From Thermococcus sp. (GTDB lineage: Archaea; Methanobacteriota_B; Thermococci; Thermococcales; Thermococcaceae): a DNA stretch of 21,252 bases. A program made the position numbers and the translations under genes. The stretch's first letter is position 1. Every line of letters begins with the position of its first letter. Of this stretch, positions 1 to 8,848 are shown one piece after another. Location of the stretch: the NCBI GenBank assembly GCA_027035445.1, contig JALVUT010000005.1, forward strand, positions 1 through 21,252, written 5' to 3'. The notes under the pieces were generated by a model, which ran no database searches, was not told where the DNA came from, and was given only the letters and a program-made list of their open reading frames with translations.

Positions 1-87
1 AATGGAGGAAAGCTGGTGGGCGTCGTTACGAAGAAGGATATATACCGGGCCTATTACTACGCTATCGAGGGTATGTACCTGTGGTAG
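1..87 (+). CDS. C-terminal end of a CBS-domain protein (partial)
   Basis: The first 28 codons are open in frame 1 and end at a TAG at 85-87. The peptide contains GKLVGVVTKKDIYRAYYYAIEG. This is the typical last strand and helix of a CBS domain (G.LVGVVT..DI), a module that usually binds adenine nucleotides and regulates an attached enzyme, channel or transcription factor. Only the tail is in the window, so the partner domain cannot be named. Multi-CBS proteins and CBS-bearing chloride channels are both common in Thermococcales. The next gene on the same strand has its own promoter, so an operon is not implied. Confidence 0.7.
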   Translation, partial: NGGKLVGVVTKKDIYRAYYYAIEGMYLW

Positions 88-186
88 CCGGTTCAACCTC
101 ATATCGATAAACGCCCGTAAAAAGTCCATTTCCCCCACAAAGACTATCGTTGAGTTTTCCATATTTTGAAAAATGCTTGCGGAAAG

Positions 187-238
187 CTTTTAAAATTACC
201 CTCTTCAAAAGAGTTCAGAACATTAATTAAGAAAGGAG
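187..238 (+). promoter_or_regulatory. promoter, small inverted repeat and ribosome site of the NhaP antiporter gene
   Basis: A TATA-like TTTTAAAAT lies at 188-196, placing transcript start near 215-220. A perfect 5-bp inverted repeat, CTCTT-CAA-AAGAG (201-213), sits between TATA and the predicted start, where a repressor could act. A strong ribosome site, AAGGAGGCGG (about 233-242), precedes the ATG at 247. An upstream in-frame TTG at 166 lies before the TATA box and is therefore not the start. Confidence 0.55.
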
Positions 239-246
239 GCGGTAAC

Positions 247-1578
247 ATGGTAACAATAGACATCGTTGCACACGTCCTTGTAATAGTCCTCGCGTCAGGA
301 ATAGTGGCGATGCTGATAAGCAGGCGTTTTAACATCTCCTACGTTCCCCTTTTTATCATCGCGGGGATCATCTTTGGGCCCCTTGTCCTTCTCCTTTCAA
401 GGAGTGCTGCCCGGGAGCTTTTTGACTATGTCCGTGTCTTCGGCCTTGTAATGATACTGTTTACCGAGGGTCACAACCTGAGCTGGAGGCTCCTCCGGAG
501 GAATTTCCCTACAATCTCTATCCTTGATACGGGCGGGCTTGTCATAACAGCTCTTTTCGCTGCTTGGTTCTTTTCGTGGATCTTTCATGCCCCGTTCCTT
601 ATAGGATTTCTCTTTGGCGCGATAATAAGTGCGACCGACCCCGCAACCCTGATACCCCTCTTCCGCCAGTACCGCGTTAAGCAGGATATAGAGACCACAA
701 TAGTAACGGAGTCAATATTCAACGACCCCCTCGGCATAGTCTTGACTGCTGTGGCCGTTGCCATGCTTCTACCTCAGGCGAGTGGAGGACTGTTCGCGAA
801 CTTCAGTGAACACATGGGTATATACGGTGCCGCGGTGATCTACTTCCTCTACGAGGTGATCGTTTCAATAATAATTGGAATAGCCGTGGGCATCTTTGGT
901 TATTGGTTTATAAAAAAGACGAGGATATTCGAGTTTCCGGAGATAGAGGTTTTCTCTCTCTTCCTGGCTTTCAGTGGTTTTCTAATCGGCGAGAGCCTTC
1001 AAGCTTCAGGATACCTTGTGGCGACGGTTACTGGAATCATCCTCGGAAACTACAAGGTCTTTGGGAAGAGGGAGAAGCCCCATATAATAGACAAAGTCAT
1101 GAGAGCCGTTGAAAAGGAGGTTCACTTCAACGAAAGCATTGCGGCAATAGCGACCATATTCATATTCGTCCTCTTGGGGGCAAGCCTCAACCTCAAACCC
1201 CTCGTTCAGAACCTCTGGGGGGGTATACTCATTGCCTACTTCATCATGCTCATTGCCAGACCGATAGCGGCCCTGCCCATACTCAGATGGTGGAGTGCAA
1301 GGGAGTACCTATTCATAGCATTTGAGGGACCGAGGGGCGTTGTTCCATCAGCCTTGGCGGCCCTGCCTCTCAGCCTCGCCTTGAAGTACCACAGTAGTAC
1401 CCTGACGGTTTACTGGGGGGAAGTAATACTAGCCACGACCGTCATAACGGTACTGGCATCGGTCATAACGGAGACTCTCTGGGTCCCGTTTCTGAAGTCA
1501 AAGCTTCTCCAGGCAGAAACCCTTAAGGACAGAATAAATGGGTATGAGGAGATAAAAGGCAATATGAAGTCCCCATAG
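247..1578 (+). CDS. Na+/H+ antiporter, CPA1/NhaP family
   Basis: A 443-residue membrane protein with about 12-13 hydrophobic segments. It exchanges Na+ for H+ across the cytoplasmic membrane for pH and sodium homeostasis. Diagnostic motifs, counted from ATG 247, are FTEGHNL (E74), SATDPAT (T130, D131) and ESIFNDPLG (E155, S156, N159, D160), plus GPRGVVPSALA in the second half. As I recall, the ion-site residues of Pyrococcus abyssi NhaP are Glu73, Thr129, Asp130, Ser155, Asn158 and Asp159. The residues seen here match with a uniform shift of one, so activity is likely conserved. ATG 247 is preferred because AAGGAGGCGG precedes it and helix 1 begins immediately. The gene is monocistronic and convergent with the ureohydrolase gene. 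Confidence 0.9.
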   Translation: MVTIDIVAHVLVIVLASGIVAMLISRRFNISYVPLFIIAGIIFGPLVLLLSRSAARELFDYVRVFGLVMILFTEGHNLSWRLLRRNFPTISILDTGGLVITALFAAWFFSWIFHAPFLIGFLFGAIISATDPATLIPLFRQYRVKQDIETTIVTESIFNDPLGIVLTAVAVAMLLPQASGGLFANFSEHMGIYGAAVIYFLYEVIVSIIIGIAVGIFGYWFIKKTRIFEFPEIEVFSLFLAFSGFLIGESLQASGYLVATVTGIILGNYKVFGKREKPHIIDKVMRAVEKEVHFNESIAAIATIFIFVLLGASLNLKPLVQNLWGGILIAYFIMLIARPIAALPILRWWSAREYLFIAFEGPRGVVPSALAALPLSLALKYHSSTLTVYWGEVILATTVITVLASVITETLWVPFLKSKLLQAETLKDRINGYEEIKGNMKSP

Positions 1579-1623
1579 GGTTCTTCTCTTTTATTCCCCT
1601 TTAATTGGGGAAAATGAGGGCGA
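1579..1623. terminator. probable bidirectional terminator between convergent genes
   Basis: The 45-bp gap between the antiporter stop and the ureohydrolase stop contains a T-rich tract (TTCTTCTCTTTTATT, 1580-1594). It also contains an exact inverted repeat TTCCCC (1594-1599), seven-base loop, GGGGAA (1607-1612) followed by AAAA. Archaeal termination depends mainly on T-tracts, so the tract is the stronger evidence. Confidence 0.45.
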
Positions 1624-2487
1624 TTATTTCATGCTGCCTGAAACACCCATGAAGTAAAACAGTAATTTTGCAGCCGTTAGTGCCGTTGGATCTCCAAGTT
1701 CGGTTCCGCCGACCTCCATGATATCGAAGCCGGCCACGTGCTTGCTGTTAACGAGCCATTCTACCGCACTCACAACATCCCAGAATCCCAGTCCGCCAGC
1801 TTCCGGCGTTCCGGTACTAGGGACCATTGAGACATCGAAGGCGTCTATATCCACGGAAAGATAGACCGGTTCGGGAAGGGACTCCACAAGCTCTATGAAC
1901 GCGTCCAGACTGTAGTCCCTTGCATGAACCCATTTTATGCCATGATCCTCTGCGTACTGAACCTCTTCCCCTGTGCCACTCCTTACTCCAAACATCACCT
2001 CCCTAACGTGGAGCTCGTTTATCCTCCTTGCCACGCAGGCGTGGTTGTACGAATTGTCCTCATACTGATCGCGCAGATCTAGATGGGCGTCAAAGACGAC
2101 GTAGCTTGCCGGGTGGAGTGCTTCGACTGCACCCAGGGTTTGAGAGTGCTCACCCCCCAGAAGTACAGGGATTGCACGAGGGTTAACCCTTAGGACCTCT
2201 TCAACGGTCTTCCTGACTCTATCGGCTGTTCTCCTGGGATCCCCTGCCACAACAGCAACGTCTCCAATGTCCGCAAGGGGAAGCCCTGCAATATCTATAT
2301 CATAATCTAGTATATAACTTTCGAGGTTTAGGGTTGCCTGTCTTATTAGAGTTGGCCCGAAACGTGCTCCCGCCTTGTATGAAGTGGTGCCATCAAATGG
2401 AACCCCTATTATCACAAACCTGGCCTTTTCCGGCTCGGTTAAAGGTAGAGCCAGTTTGAGTGTTTCATAGGTGTACAAGAAGTTCAT
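1624..2487 (-). CDS. speB: agmatinase / N1-aminopropylagmatine ureohydrolase
   Basis: A 287-residue ureohydrolase of the arginase/agmatinase fold, cytoplasmic and Mn2+-dependent. All metal-ligand blocks are present: GGEHS (H114), DAHLDLRD (D133, H135, D137) and SVDIDAFD (D213, D215) followed by VPSTGTPEAGG. In Thermococcus kodakarensis the related enzyme releases urea from N1-aminopropylagmatine to give spermidine; direct hydrolysis of agmatine to putrescine is the alternative. The start has GGGGTGAGAAGCT before ATG 2487 and a TATA-like ACTTTAAAA at 2521-2529. It is the last gene of the minus-strand run that begins with aIF5A, whose hypusine is built from spermidine, so the two are probably linked in function. 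Substrate preference cannot be read from the sequence. Confidence 0.9.
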   Translation of the reverse strand: MNFLYTYETLKLALPLTEPEKARFVIIGVPFDGTTSYKAGARFGPTLIRQATLNLESYILDYDIDIAGLPLADIGDVAVVAGDPRRTADRVRKTVEEVLRVNPRAIPVLLGGEHSQTLGAVEALHPASYVVFDAHLDLRDQYEDNSYNHACVARRINELHVREVMFGVRSGTGEEVQYAEDHGIKWVHARDYSLDAFIELVESLPEPVYLSVDIDAFDVSMVPSTGTPEAGGLGFWDVVSAVEWLVNSKHVAGFDIMEVGGTELGDPTALTAAKLLFYFMGVSGSMK

Positions 2488-2520
2488 AGCTTCTCACCCC
2501 AGCCACTCTGGGATGAAGGG

Positions 2521-2529
2521 TTTTAAAGT
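2521..2529 (-). promoter_or_regulatory. TATA-like box of the ureohydrolase gene
   Basis: Read on the minus strand, ACTTTAAAACCC lies about 38 bp upstream of the ATG at 2487. Transcript start would be near 2499, leaving a short leader with GGGGTGAG. The ureohydrolase gene could therefore be transcribed separately from the transporter/UspA genes upstream. Confidence 0.45.
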
Positions 2530-2556
2530 TTAAGGGTGCTGGGTTTAAGGGAAGCC

Positions 2557-3006
2557 CTATTTCACCACCATGACGGGGGGATCAATGCTTCCGACAACGT
2601 CCTCAAGCAACGAACCTATCCGGGTCTTACCGCTCCTTCCGTATGCCCCCATCACGACTAGGGAGTATCCCCCACTGTTTGCCTCTTCAAGTATCTTATC
2701 CTTAGCGGCTCCTTCGATTATCTTGAATGAGCAGTTTACTCCCTCTCTGTGTCCAACCTCGAGCAGGGTCGTTATGACCTCCTTAATGCTCCTCTTGGTG
2801 TCCCTCCACACGGTTTCTTCGAAGCGCTGGAGGTCATCAATGCTCTCACTTCTTATACTCAGGTGAAAGGCTATCGCCCTGACCTCTTTTCTGTCCAGAA
2901 CCGAGAACAGGATAACCTTGCCCTTTCTCCTTCTGGCAATTGAAAAAGCATGGAGAGCTGCTTTTTGGCTCCATTTTGAACCATCGACGAGTACCAGTAT
3001 CTTCAC
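2557..3006 (-). CDS. universal stress protein, UspA family
   Basis: A 149-residue single-domain UspA protein. It begins MKILVLVDGSKWSQKAALHAFSIARRRKGKVILFSVLDRK (strand-helix-strand of the Usp fold with the Asp of VDGS). It ends YSLVVMGAYGRSGKTRIGSLLEDVVGSIDPPVMVVK. The ATP-loop consensus is G-x2-G-x9-G-S; here it is GAYG-x7-GS, two residues short, so ATP binding is plausible but not certain. I choose the GTG at 3006 because GAGGTGGTAGG sits directly before it; an in-frame TTG at 3027 lies inside the upstream gene. The stop TGA of the transporter gene overlaps this ribosome site, which predicts translational coupling. It probably modulates the ArsB/NhaD transporter. Confidence 0.85.
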   Translation of the reverse strand: MKILVLVDGSKWSQKAALHAFSIARRRKGKVILFSVLDRKEVRAIAFHLSIRSESIDDLQRFEETVWRDTKRSIKEVITTLLEVGHREGVNCSFKIIEGAAKDKILEEANSGGYSLVVMGAYGRSGKTRIGSLLEDVVGSIDPPVMVVK

Positions 3007-3016
3007 TCCTACCACC

Positions 3017-4300
3017 TCACAGCCCAACGTATCTCACCCATATGAGGGCGCTTCCCACCCCCACGGTGGCCAGCATGATGAGCATCCCCACTTTTAGGAA
3101 GTCTCCAAATGTGATCCTTATCCCCTCCCTGTACGCCATCCCTACCACGACCACATTGGCGCTGGCTCCTATAGCCGTTCCATTTCCGCCGAGACAGGCT
3201 CCCAGGGAGAGGGCCCACCACAGTGGATAGGTGCTCAGGTTGCCTCCCATGGCCTTAATCAAAGGTATCATAGTGGCGGTGAACGGGATGTTATCAACTA
3301 CAGCACTGGAGAAAGCGGAAAACCAGGAAATGAGGAGTACCGCTTCCCCTTCGGTGTGGACGTATCCCAGCATCCAGTCTGCAAGCTGATCTATGGCGCC
3401 GGTCTCGACGAGCGAGCCCACGACTATGAACAGACCTCCGAAGAAGAATAGTGTGGCCCATTCAACTTTTTCCAGTGCGTATTCGGGTGACGTCCCGCTC
3501 CACAGGAGAAGTAGAGAGGCACCACTCAATGCTATTACCGCCGGTTGAAGCCCGAGCCTGTCATGAAAGAAGAAGGCCACTATTATCGCCGTTATCATGA
3601 CAACAGATTTCCTGAAGAGTGTTCGGTCCTTGATAGCTTCCTCTCCTCTAAGGGACATTATGCTGAGCCTTATAGCCTCGGATCTACCTTTATGGGAACC
3701 TATAGTTCCTCTATAGGCCAGGTAGATTATTCCTACCGTAACGAAGAGGTCAAGGAACGCTATGGGTGCCATGTTAACCAGAAACTTGTTGAAGCTCAGT
3801 CCGGCGGCCGAACCTATCATGATGTTCGGAGGATCACCGATGAGCGTGGCAGTTCCTCCGATGTTCGAGGCGAAAACCTCCGCGAGCAGAAATGGGAGGG
3901 GGTTAATGTCCATCTGTCGGGTTATATAGATGAGCATCGGGGTCAGGAGGAGGACAGTGGTTACGTTGTCAAGAACGGCGCTCACCAGCGCAGTGATGAT
4001 CGGGAACAGCAGGAGAACCTTCATTGGGTTGCCTTTTGAGAGCCTTGCGGTCTTAATCGCAATATACTCAAAGAGGCCGCTGTCCCTGGCTATGTTAACG
4101 ACGGTCATCATGCCGGCCAGCAGCAGTATTGTGTTGAGATCCAGATACTTTGGAACCTGTTCCCACGGCACTATGTTCAGGATCAGGATCAGGGAGGCAC
4201 CTATCATTGCGGCCACGGTTCGGTGTATCCTCTCACTCATTATCAGGGCGTAAACTCCGACGAACACTGAGAGGGCCATGATCTCCTGGCTTGATATCAT
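3017..4300 (-). CDS. ArsB/NhaD superfamily ion transporter
   Basis: A 427-residue polytopic membrane protein with about 11-12 helices in two repeats. Each half carries the signature of the ion transporter (IT) superfamily: DNVTTVLLLTP and GGTATLIGDPPNIMIG in the first, VVDNIPFTATMIP and GGNGTAIGASANVVVVG in the second. Relatives include ArsB arsenite pumps, NhaD Na+/H+ antiporters and the P protein, so it moves an anion or Na+ by secondary transport. The second half lacks the full GDPPN form. ATG 4300 follows GAGGAGGAGCTGAACC, which overlaps the TGA of the preceding UspA-like gene. Genes on both sides are Usp proteins, suggesting a stress- or energy-regulated transporter. No arsR or arsA is nearby, so an arsenic role is not supported. 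Confidence 0.85.
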   Translation of the reverse strand: MISSQEIMALSVFVGVYALIMSERIHRTVAAMIGASLILILNIVPWEQVPKYLDLNTILLLAGMMTVVNIARDSGLFEYIAIKTARLSKGNPMKVLLLFPIITALVSAVLDNVTTVLLLTPMLIYITRQMDINPLPFLLAEVFASNIGGTATLIGDPPNIMIGSAAGLSFNKFLVNMAPIAFLDLFVTVGIIYLAYRGTIGSHKGRSEAIRLSIMSLRGEEAIKDRTLFRKSVVMITAIIVAFFFHDRLGLQPAVIALSGASLLLLWSGTSPEYALEKVEWATLFFFGGLFIVVGSLVETGAIDQLADWMLGYVHTEGEAVLLISWFSAFSSAVVDNIPFTATMIPLIKAMGGNLSTYPLWWALSLGACLGGNGTAIGASANVVVVGMAYREGIRITFGDFLKVGMLIMLATVGVGSALIWVRYVGL

Positions 4301-4314
4301 GGTTCAGCTCCTCC

Positions 4315-4860
4315 TCAGTAAAGCACTATTGGCTTTCCAACATGCTGGACGATCCTGAAGACTACCGGGCTCACGGTGTGGGTCTTGGCAGTTTCAGAAC
4401 CGTAGTGTTTGGATACAATAAGCATATCGTATTTCTGCCCTGTATCCTCTACGTACTCGCTTTTGTCTCCGAATATGACATCCTCTGTCCAGGCGATATC
4501 GAGTTCCTTGAGCCTTTCTCTTACCTTGGAGAGTATTTCGTTGGCCCTACCTTCCTCTCTGTCCTTGAATTTCTTAACGTCATTCTCTCCAAGCGTTTCC
4601 CTTATCAGTCGACAGACACTTTCGTCTACCAGATAAACCAGCTGAAGCTTCGCGTCGGGGTACGAGGATATCGTTTCATAAACCTCATCAGGGATGTTAC
4701 TGGCATACCTATCCAGAAGCATCAGTATTGAGGCGATATCGGGGATTGCCATCTCTTCCTCCGTTAGGAAGAACTCCTCATAGGCCTTTAGTATCTCCTC
4801 GTATCTGTTGCCTGCTATATTTTGAAATTTGCGTGTTATCAGGTCTGCGAACTTCACCAT
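4315..4860 (-). CDS. divergent UspA-like protein
   Basis: A 181-residue protein with a charged helical N-terminal part (about residues 1-60: RYEEILKAYEEFFLTEEEMAIPDI). A weak Usp fold follows: KLQLVYLVDESV, then DILWTEDVIFGD-like strands and YDMLIVSKHYGSE...VSPVVFRIVQHVGKPIVLY at the end. The final block matches Usp C-termini, but the Gly-rich ATP loop is missing, so it probably does not bind ATP in the usual way. It is the first gene of the coupled unit with the transporter and the second Usp gene. ATG 4860 has no strong ribosome site. A TATA-like AACATATTTAAGC at 4891-4903 implies a leader of only about 10 bases. A partner or regulator of the transporter is an inference from context. Confidence 0.65.
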   Translation of the reverse strand: MVKFADLITRKFQNIAGNRYEEILKAYEEFFLTEEEMAIPDIASILMLLDRYASNIPDEVYETISSYPDAKLQLVYLVDESVCRLIRETLGENDVKKFKDREEGRANEILSKVRERLKELDIAWTEDVIFGDKSEYVEDTGQKYDMLIVSKHYGSETAKTHTVSPVVFRIVQHVGKPIVLY

Positions 4861-4890
4861 GTAATTCCCGAACAGGGAGTACCCAGAGGA

Positions 4891-4903
4891 GCTTAAATAT
4901 GTT
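4891..4903 (-). promoter_or_regulatory. promoter of the UspA-like/transporter/UspA unit
   Basis: On the minus strand AACATATTTAAGC is centred about 37 bp upstream of the ATG at 4860, predicting transcript start near 4871. It lies in the 100-bp gap after the aIF5A stop, so the unit can be transcribed independently of aIF5A. Confidence 0.45.
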
Positions 4904-4960
4904 ACGCTCTATACATAAACGGACATAGACGTGCAATTAGAGACCAAAAGAAAAGGAAGC

Positions 4961-5371
4961 TCATTCTCCCTTGAGCTTCATTATTTTTATTCTTCCAAGG
5001 GTCTCCCAGTACTCAACGTTGATGCCCTCCCTGAGCTGGTCTTTGATTGAACTGTCGACGCCCGTATCACGGGGCACGTCGTAGAGCTCGTAGGTTTCCA
5101 TGTCCATTAACTGAACTGTGTCAGGGGTGAGGGCTATTATCTGGGCCGTTCTCTTGTCTATTATTGGCACCTCAACTTCGGCGCTGGTCGGCTTGACCAT
5201 GCTCCTAACCTTTCCGTCGAATATCCCCACGGCCTCGATTCTAGCCTTGGCAGAACCATGTTTGCCCGGTGAGGAAACAGTGATGTTCCCTATCCTGCAC
5301 GGTTCACCGTCCATAAGTATGTACCTTCCAGGCTTGAGCTTGCTCACCTGAACTTTGGTCTTGTCCCCCAT
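4961..5371 (-). CDS. eif5A: archaeal translation factor aIF5A (hypusine-containing)
   Basis: A 136-residue protein of usual archaeal length. It has an N-terminal SH3-like domain and a C-terminal OB-fold (about 70-136). The hypusination loop [10 protein letters not shown] places the modified lysine at K37. The factor binds the ribosomal E/P site and relieves stalling at difficult peptide bonds such as polyproline. Deoxyhypusine synthase uses spermidine for the modification, tying it to the ureohydrolase gene 3.5 kb downstream on the same strand. The start is firm: GGAGGTCTGAGGT precedes ATG 5371. A TATA-like TTTTTTAAAG at about 5415-5425 gives a leader of roughly 20-25 bases. Confidence 0.97.
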   Translation of the reverse strand: MGDKTKVQVSKLKPGRYILMDGEPCRIGNITVSSPGKHGSAKARIEAVGIFDGKVRSMVKPTSAEVEVPIIDKRTAQIIALTPDTVQLMDMETYELYDVPRDTGVDSSIKDQLREGINVEYWETLGRIKIMKLKGE

Positions 5372-5540
5372 ACCTCAGACCTCCATAAGCGTTCTAAGTG
5401 GGATTGGGAAGGGACTTTAAAAAATTTTTGAAATCTTTAAGCCCCCATAGGGACATGGAACGTAGAGAACGCCCCTGCCATGAAGGTTGCAGTGTAGGAC
5501 CATGGGGTGTACAAGATTAAAAGGGGTACGGGAGAAGTCC
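5372..5540. promoter_or_regulatory. intergenic region with the aIF5A promoter
   Basis: This 169-bp gap separates the 3' end of the transporter gene at 5541 from aIF5A; both are on the minus strand. The aIF5A TATA-like element is at about 5415-5425 with an A/T-rich run just upstream. The remaining segment (about 5440-5540) contains GGGG/CCCC patches but no convincing gene or RNA. Confidence 0.5.
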
Positions 5541-6917
5541 CTACCTTCTCCCCCTCAGCAGGACACCATTCATCAGAACGGGGACGAACAGTACAAGGCC
5601 CAGGATTATCCCTATTCTAACGCTCAGGGCGCCCCTAGCGAAAAGGTAGTACATTGCGATTATACTTGCCAGAGCTAATAACAAAGTCACCAGCCCTACG
5701 AGCCACTTGTTTGTTGAGACTTCTGATGGTAGCAGCGGATACGCCTCCAGCGCTGCCATCAATGCGCCGACACCAAAGGGCACTGCCAGAAACATCAACT
5801 GAACCTCCCTTACCATCATGGCGACCACAACGAACATGGCGATGATCGAAACCACGGTGAGGCTCTTTCCCCTGTTGATCTGCATAACCTCTGAGAACAT
5901 CTGACTTCCCATTTCTATTAGTACTATTATTGTGGTCAGACCGGCGAAGTAGAGGGATGATATCAGGAGGTAGACTATCTTCTCGGCTCCCGGCACCCTT
6001 TTCAGTATCTCTGGGATGAGGTAGAAAACCTTTATGGACGCCTGAACGGGTGTTGTGCTGTTGGTAGTGTAGCTCCGAAGTGCCTGGAATTGTGTATAAA
6101 GCCTGAAGCTTTCCTCCGGTGAGATGTTGGGGTTGTGGACGCTTTTCTCAAAGGCTTGGAAAGCGGGGCCGAGAGAGTAGGCCATGGTGTACGCGGCCGC
6201 TAGGCTGAGAACAAGCTGGAGAAAGAAGACACCGATGAGAACCTTTTTGAAGTCAAGATCCTCCGGGGCAAAGCTGCCTATGACATAGTACACCCCTGCC
6301 CCGAGACCAAAGGCTATCACTATTGAGACTATCAGCATCACGAGCCCTTGGCCGGAGAGCTGGCTGTTAAGGGAGGTTATTGCGGAAACGGCCTGGTTCA
6401 TGTAGTACCTTGCCTGTTCCGATGTGACGGCAGCTAGGGCCTGGTCACGAACAAGGATCGTGGAGATGATAGTGAAGATGATCATCAGAATGGAGAGGCC
6501 TGAGATGAATTCCAGGGTTCTACCCTTGGCCAGTACCAGGAGGAACGTAGCTAGGAGTATTGTGAGCACCGCTATCACCGGAACGTAGGCCTCTCCAAGT
6601 CCGAATATGTACCTGATACTGTATGATGTGTAGTACGTGGTTATACCCAGCATTATCAGCAAAAACATCATGAGGGAAAATATCACCGCTGGCATTCGGG
6701 CGATTTTAAAAAAGAGCTCGTATACTAGGTATCTCGTTTTCTTGGTGCTCTCTGCCTCTTCGTATGCTAGGAACACAGCTGTCAGCAACGGTATTAGCGA
6801 TATCAGGAATCCTTTCATACCGAACACTATGTAGTACCTTGGAAGAACGAGAAAGTTCCAGATGCCCAGGATGTACCCTGTTATCAAAAACGCCATTAAA
6901 ACGCTTATTCTCCTCAT
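5541..6917 (-). CDS. probable Na+-dependent transporter, NSS/SNF type
   Basis: A 458-residue membrane protein with about 12 hydrophobic helices. The N-terminus (ITGYILGIWNFLVLPRYYIVFGMKGFLI) resembles the unwound first helix and second helix of neurotransmitter:sodium symporters (G..LG..NF...P......G.GAFLI), in diverged form. NSS proteins import amino acids or amines with Na+. A loop at about residues 265-310 replaces the usual compact linker, and the substrate cannot be predicted. ATG 6917 is chosen because GGGGGGAGTGCC precedes it and a clear TATA box lies 44 bp upstream. A 52-residue N-terminal extension is open in frame but would begin upstream of that promoter. Another APC-fold transporter remains possible. 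Confidence 0.6.
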   Translation of the reverse strand: MRRISVLMAFLITGYILGIWNFLVLPRYYIVFGMKGFLISLIPLLTAVFLAYEEAESTKKTRYLVYELFFKIARMPAVIFSLMMFLLIMLGITTYYTSYSIRYIFGLGEAYVPVIAVLTILLATFLLVLAKGRTLEFISGLSILMIIFTIISTILVRDQALAAVTSEQARYYMNQAVSAITSLNSQLSGQGLVMLIVSIVIAFGLGAGVYYVIGSFAPEDLDFKKVLIGVFFLQLVLSLAAAYTMAYSLGPAFQAFEKSVHNPNISPEESFRLYTQFQALRSYTTNSTTPVQASIKVFYLIPEILKRVPGAEKIVYLLISSLYFAGLTTIIVLIEMGSQMFSEVMQINRGKSLTVVSIIAMFVVVAMMVREVQLMFLAVPFGVGALMAALEAYPLLPSEVSTNKWLVGLVTLLLALASIIAMYYLFARGALSVRIGIILGLVLFVPVLMNGVLLRGRR

Positions 6918-6954
6918 GGCACTCCCCCCGTTGTTATCGTCTTGGATAATGGGG

Positions 6955-6967
6955 CAAAATATAAAAA
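6955..6967 (-). promoter_or_regulatory. TATA box of the NSS-type transporter gene
   Basis: On the minus strand GTTTTTATATTTTGCC is one of the best archaeal TATA boxes in the window. It is centred near 6961, so transcript start falls near 6935, giving a leader of about 18 bases with GGGGGGAG. Confidence 0.6.
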
Positions 6968-7060
6968 CGTTTTGTCGCTCCTTGGATGTATACACGACCG
7001 TTTTGAGAACAATTGGGATAAAAGGGCTGGATGATGGTAGCTGACTCCTCTTACCTTGGA

Positions 7061-8786
<1,726 letters not shown>

Positions 8787-8806
8787 CGACAACCCCCCCA
8801 CTGGAT

Positions 8807-8838
8807 TTTGGGAAGGTATATATAACACCTTTCCCAAA
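8807..8838. promoter_or_regulatory. symmetrical bidirectional promoter (one TATA box flanked by mirrored arms)
   Basis: A single TATA box (TATATATAA, 8817-8825) is flanked by TTTGGGAAGG (8807-8816) and CCTTTCCCAAA (8828-8838), inverted copies differing by one extra T. Each purine-rich arm sits where an archaeal BRE should be, one for each strand. Predicted starts are near 8796 on the minus strand (leader about 10 bases with GGGGGG) and near 8847 on the plus strand, practically at the ATG at 8849. Confidence 0.6.
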
Positions 8839-8848
8839 CAGTTTTTCA

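Noticed and set aside
166..246. N-terminal extension of the antiporter from TTG 166
   Set aside because: It lies upstream of the TATA-like box, and the ATG at 247 has a strong ribosome site and begins at helix 1.
88..246. A tRNA or small RNA gene in the first gap (GGTTCAACC-like sequence at 90-98)
   Set aside because: No cloverleaf can be drawn around it and no acceptor stem is present.
3545..4039. Plus-strand frames opposite the transporter gene, including one of 164 codons
   Set aside because: They are antisense shadows of a well-supported gene, with no family motif, promoter or ribosome site.
3017..4315. An arsenic resistance operon
   Set aside because: The transporter has ArsB-like signatures, but no arsR, arsA or arsC is nearby and Usp partners point to another role.
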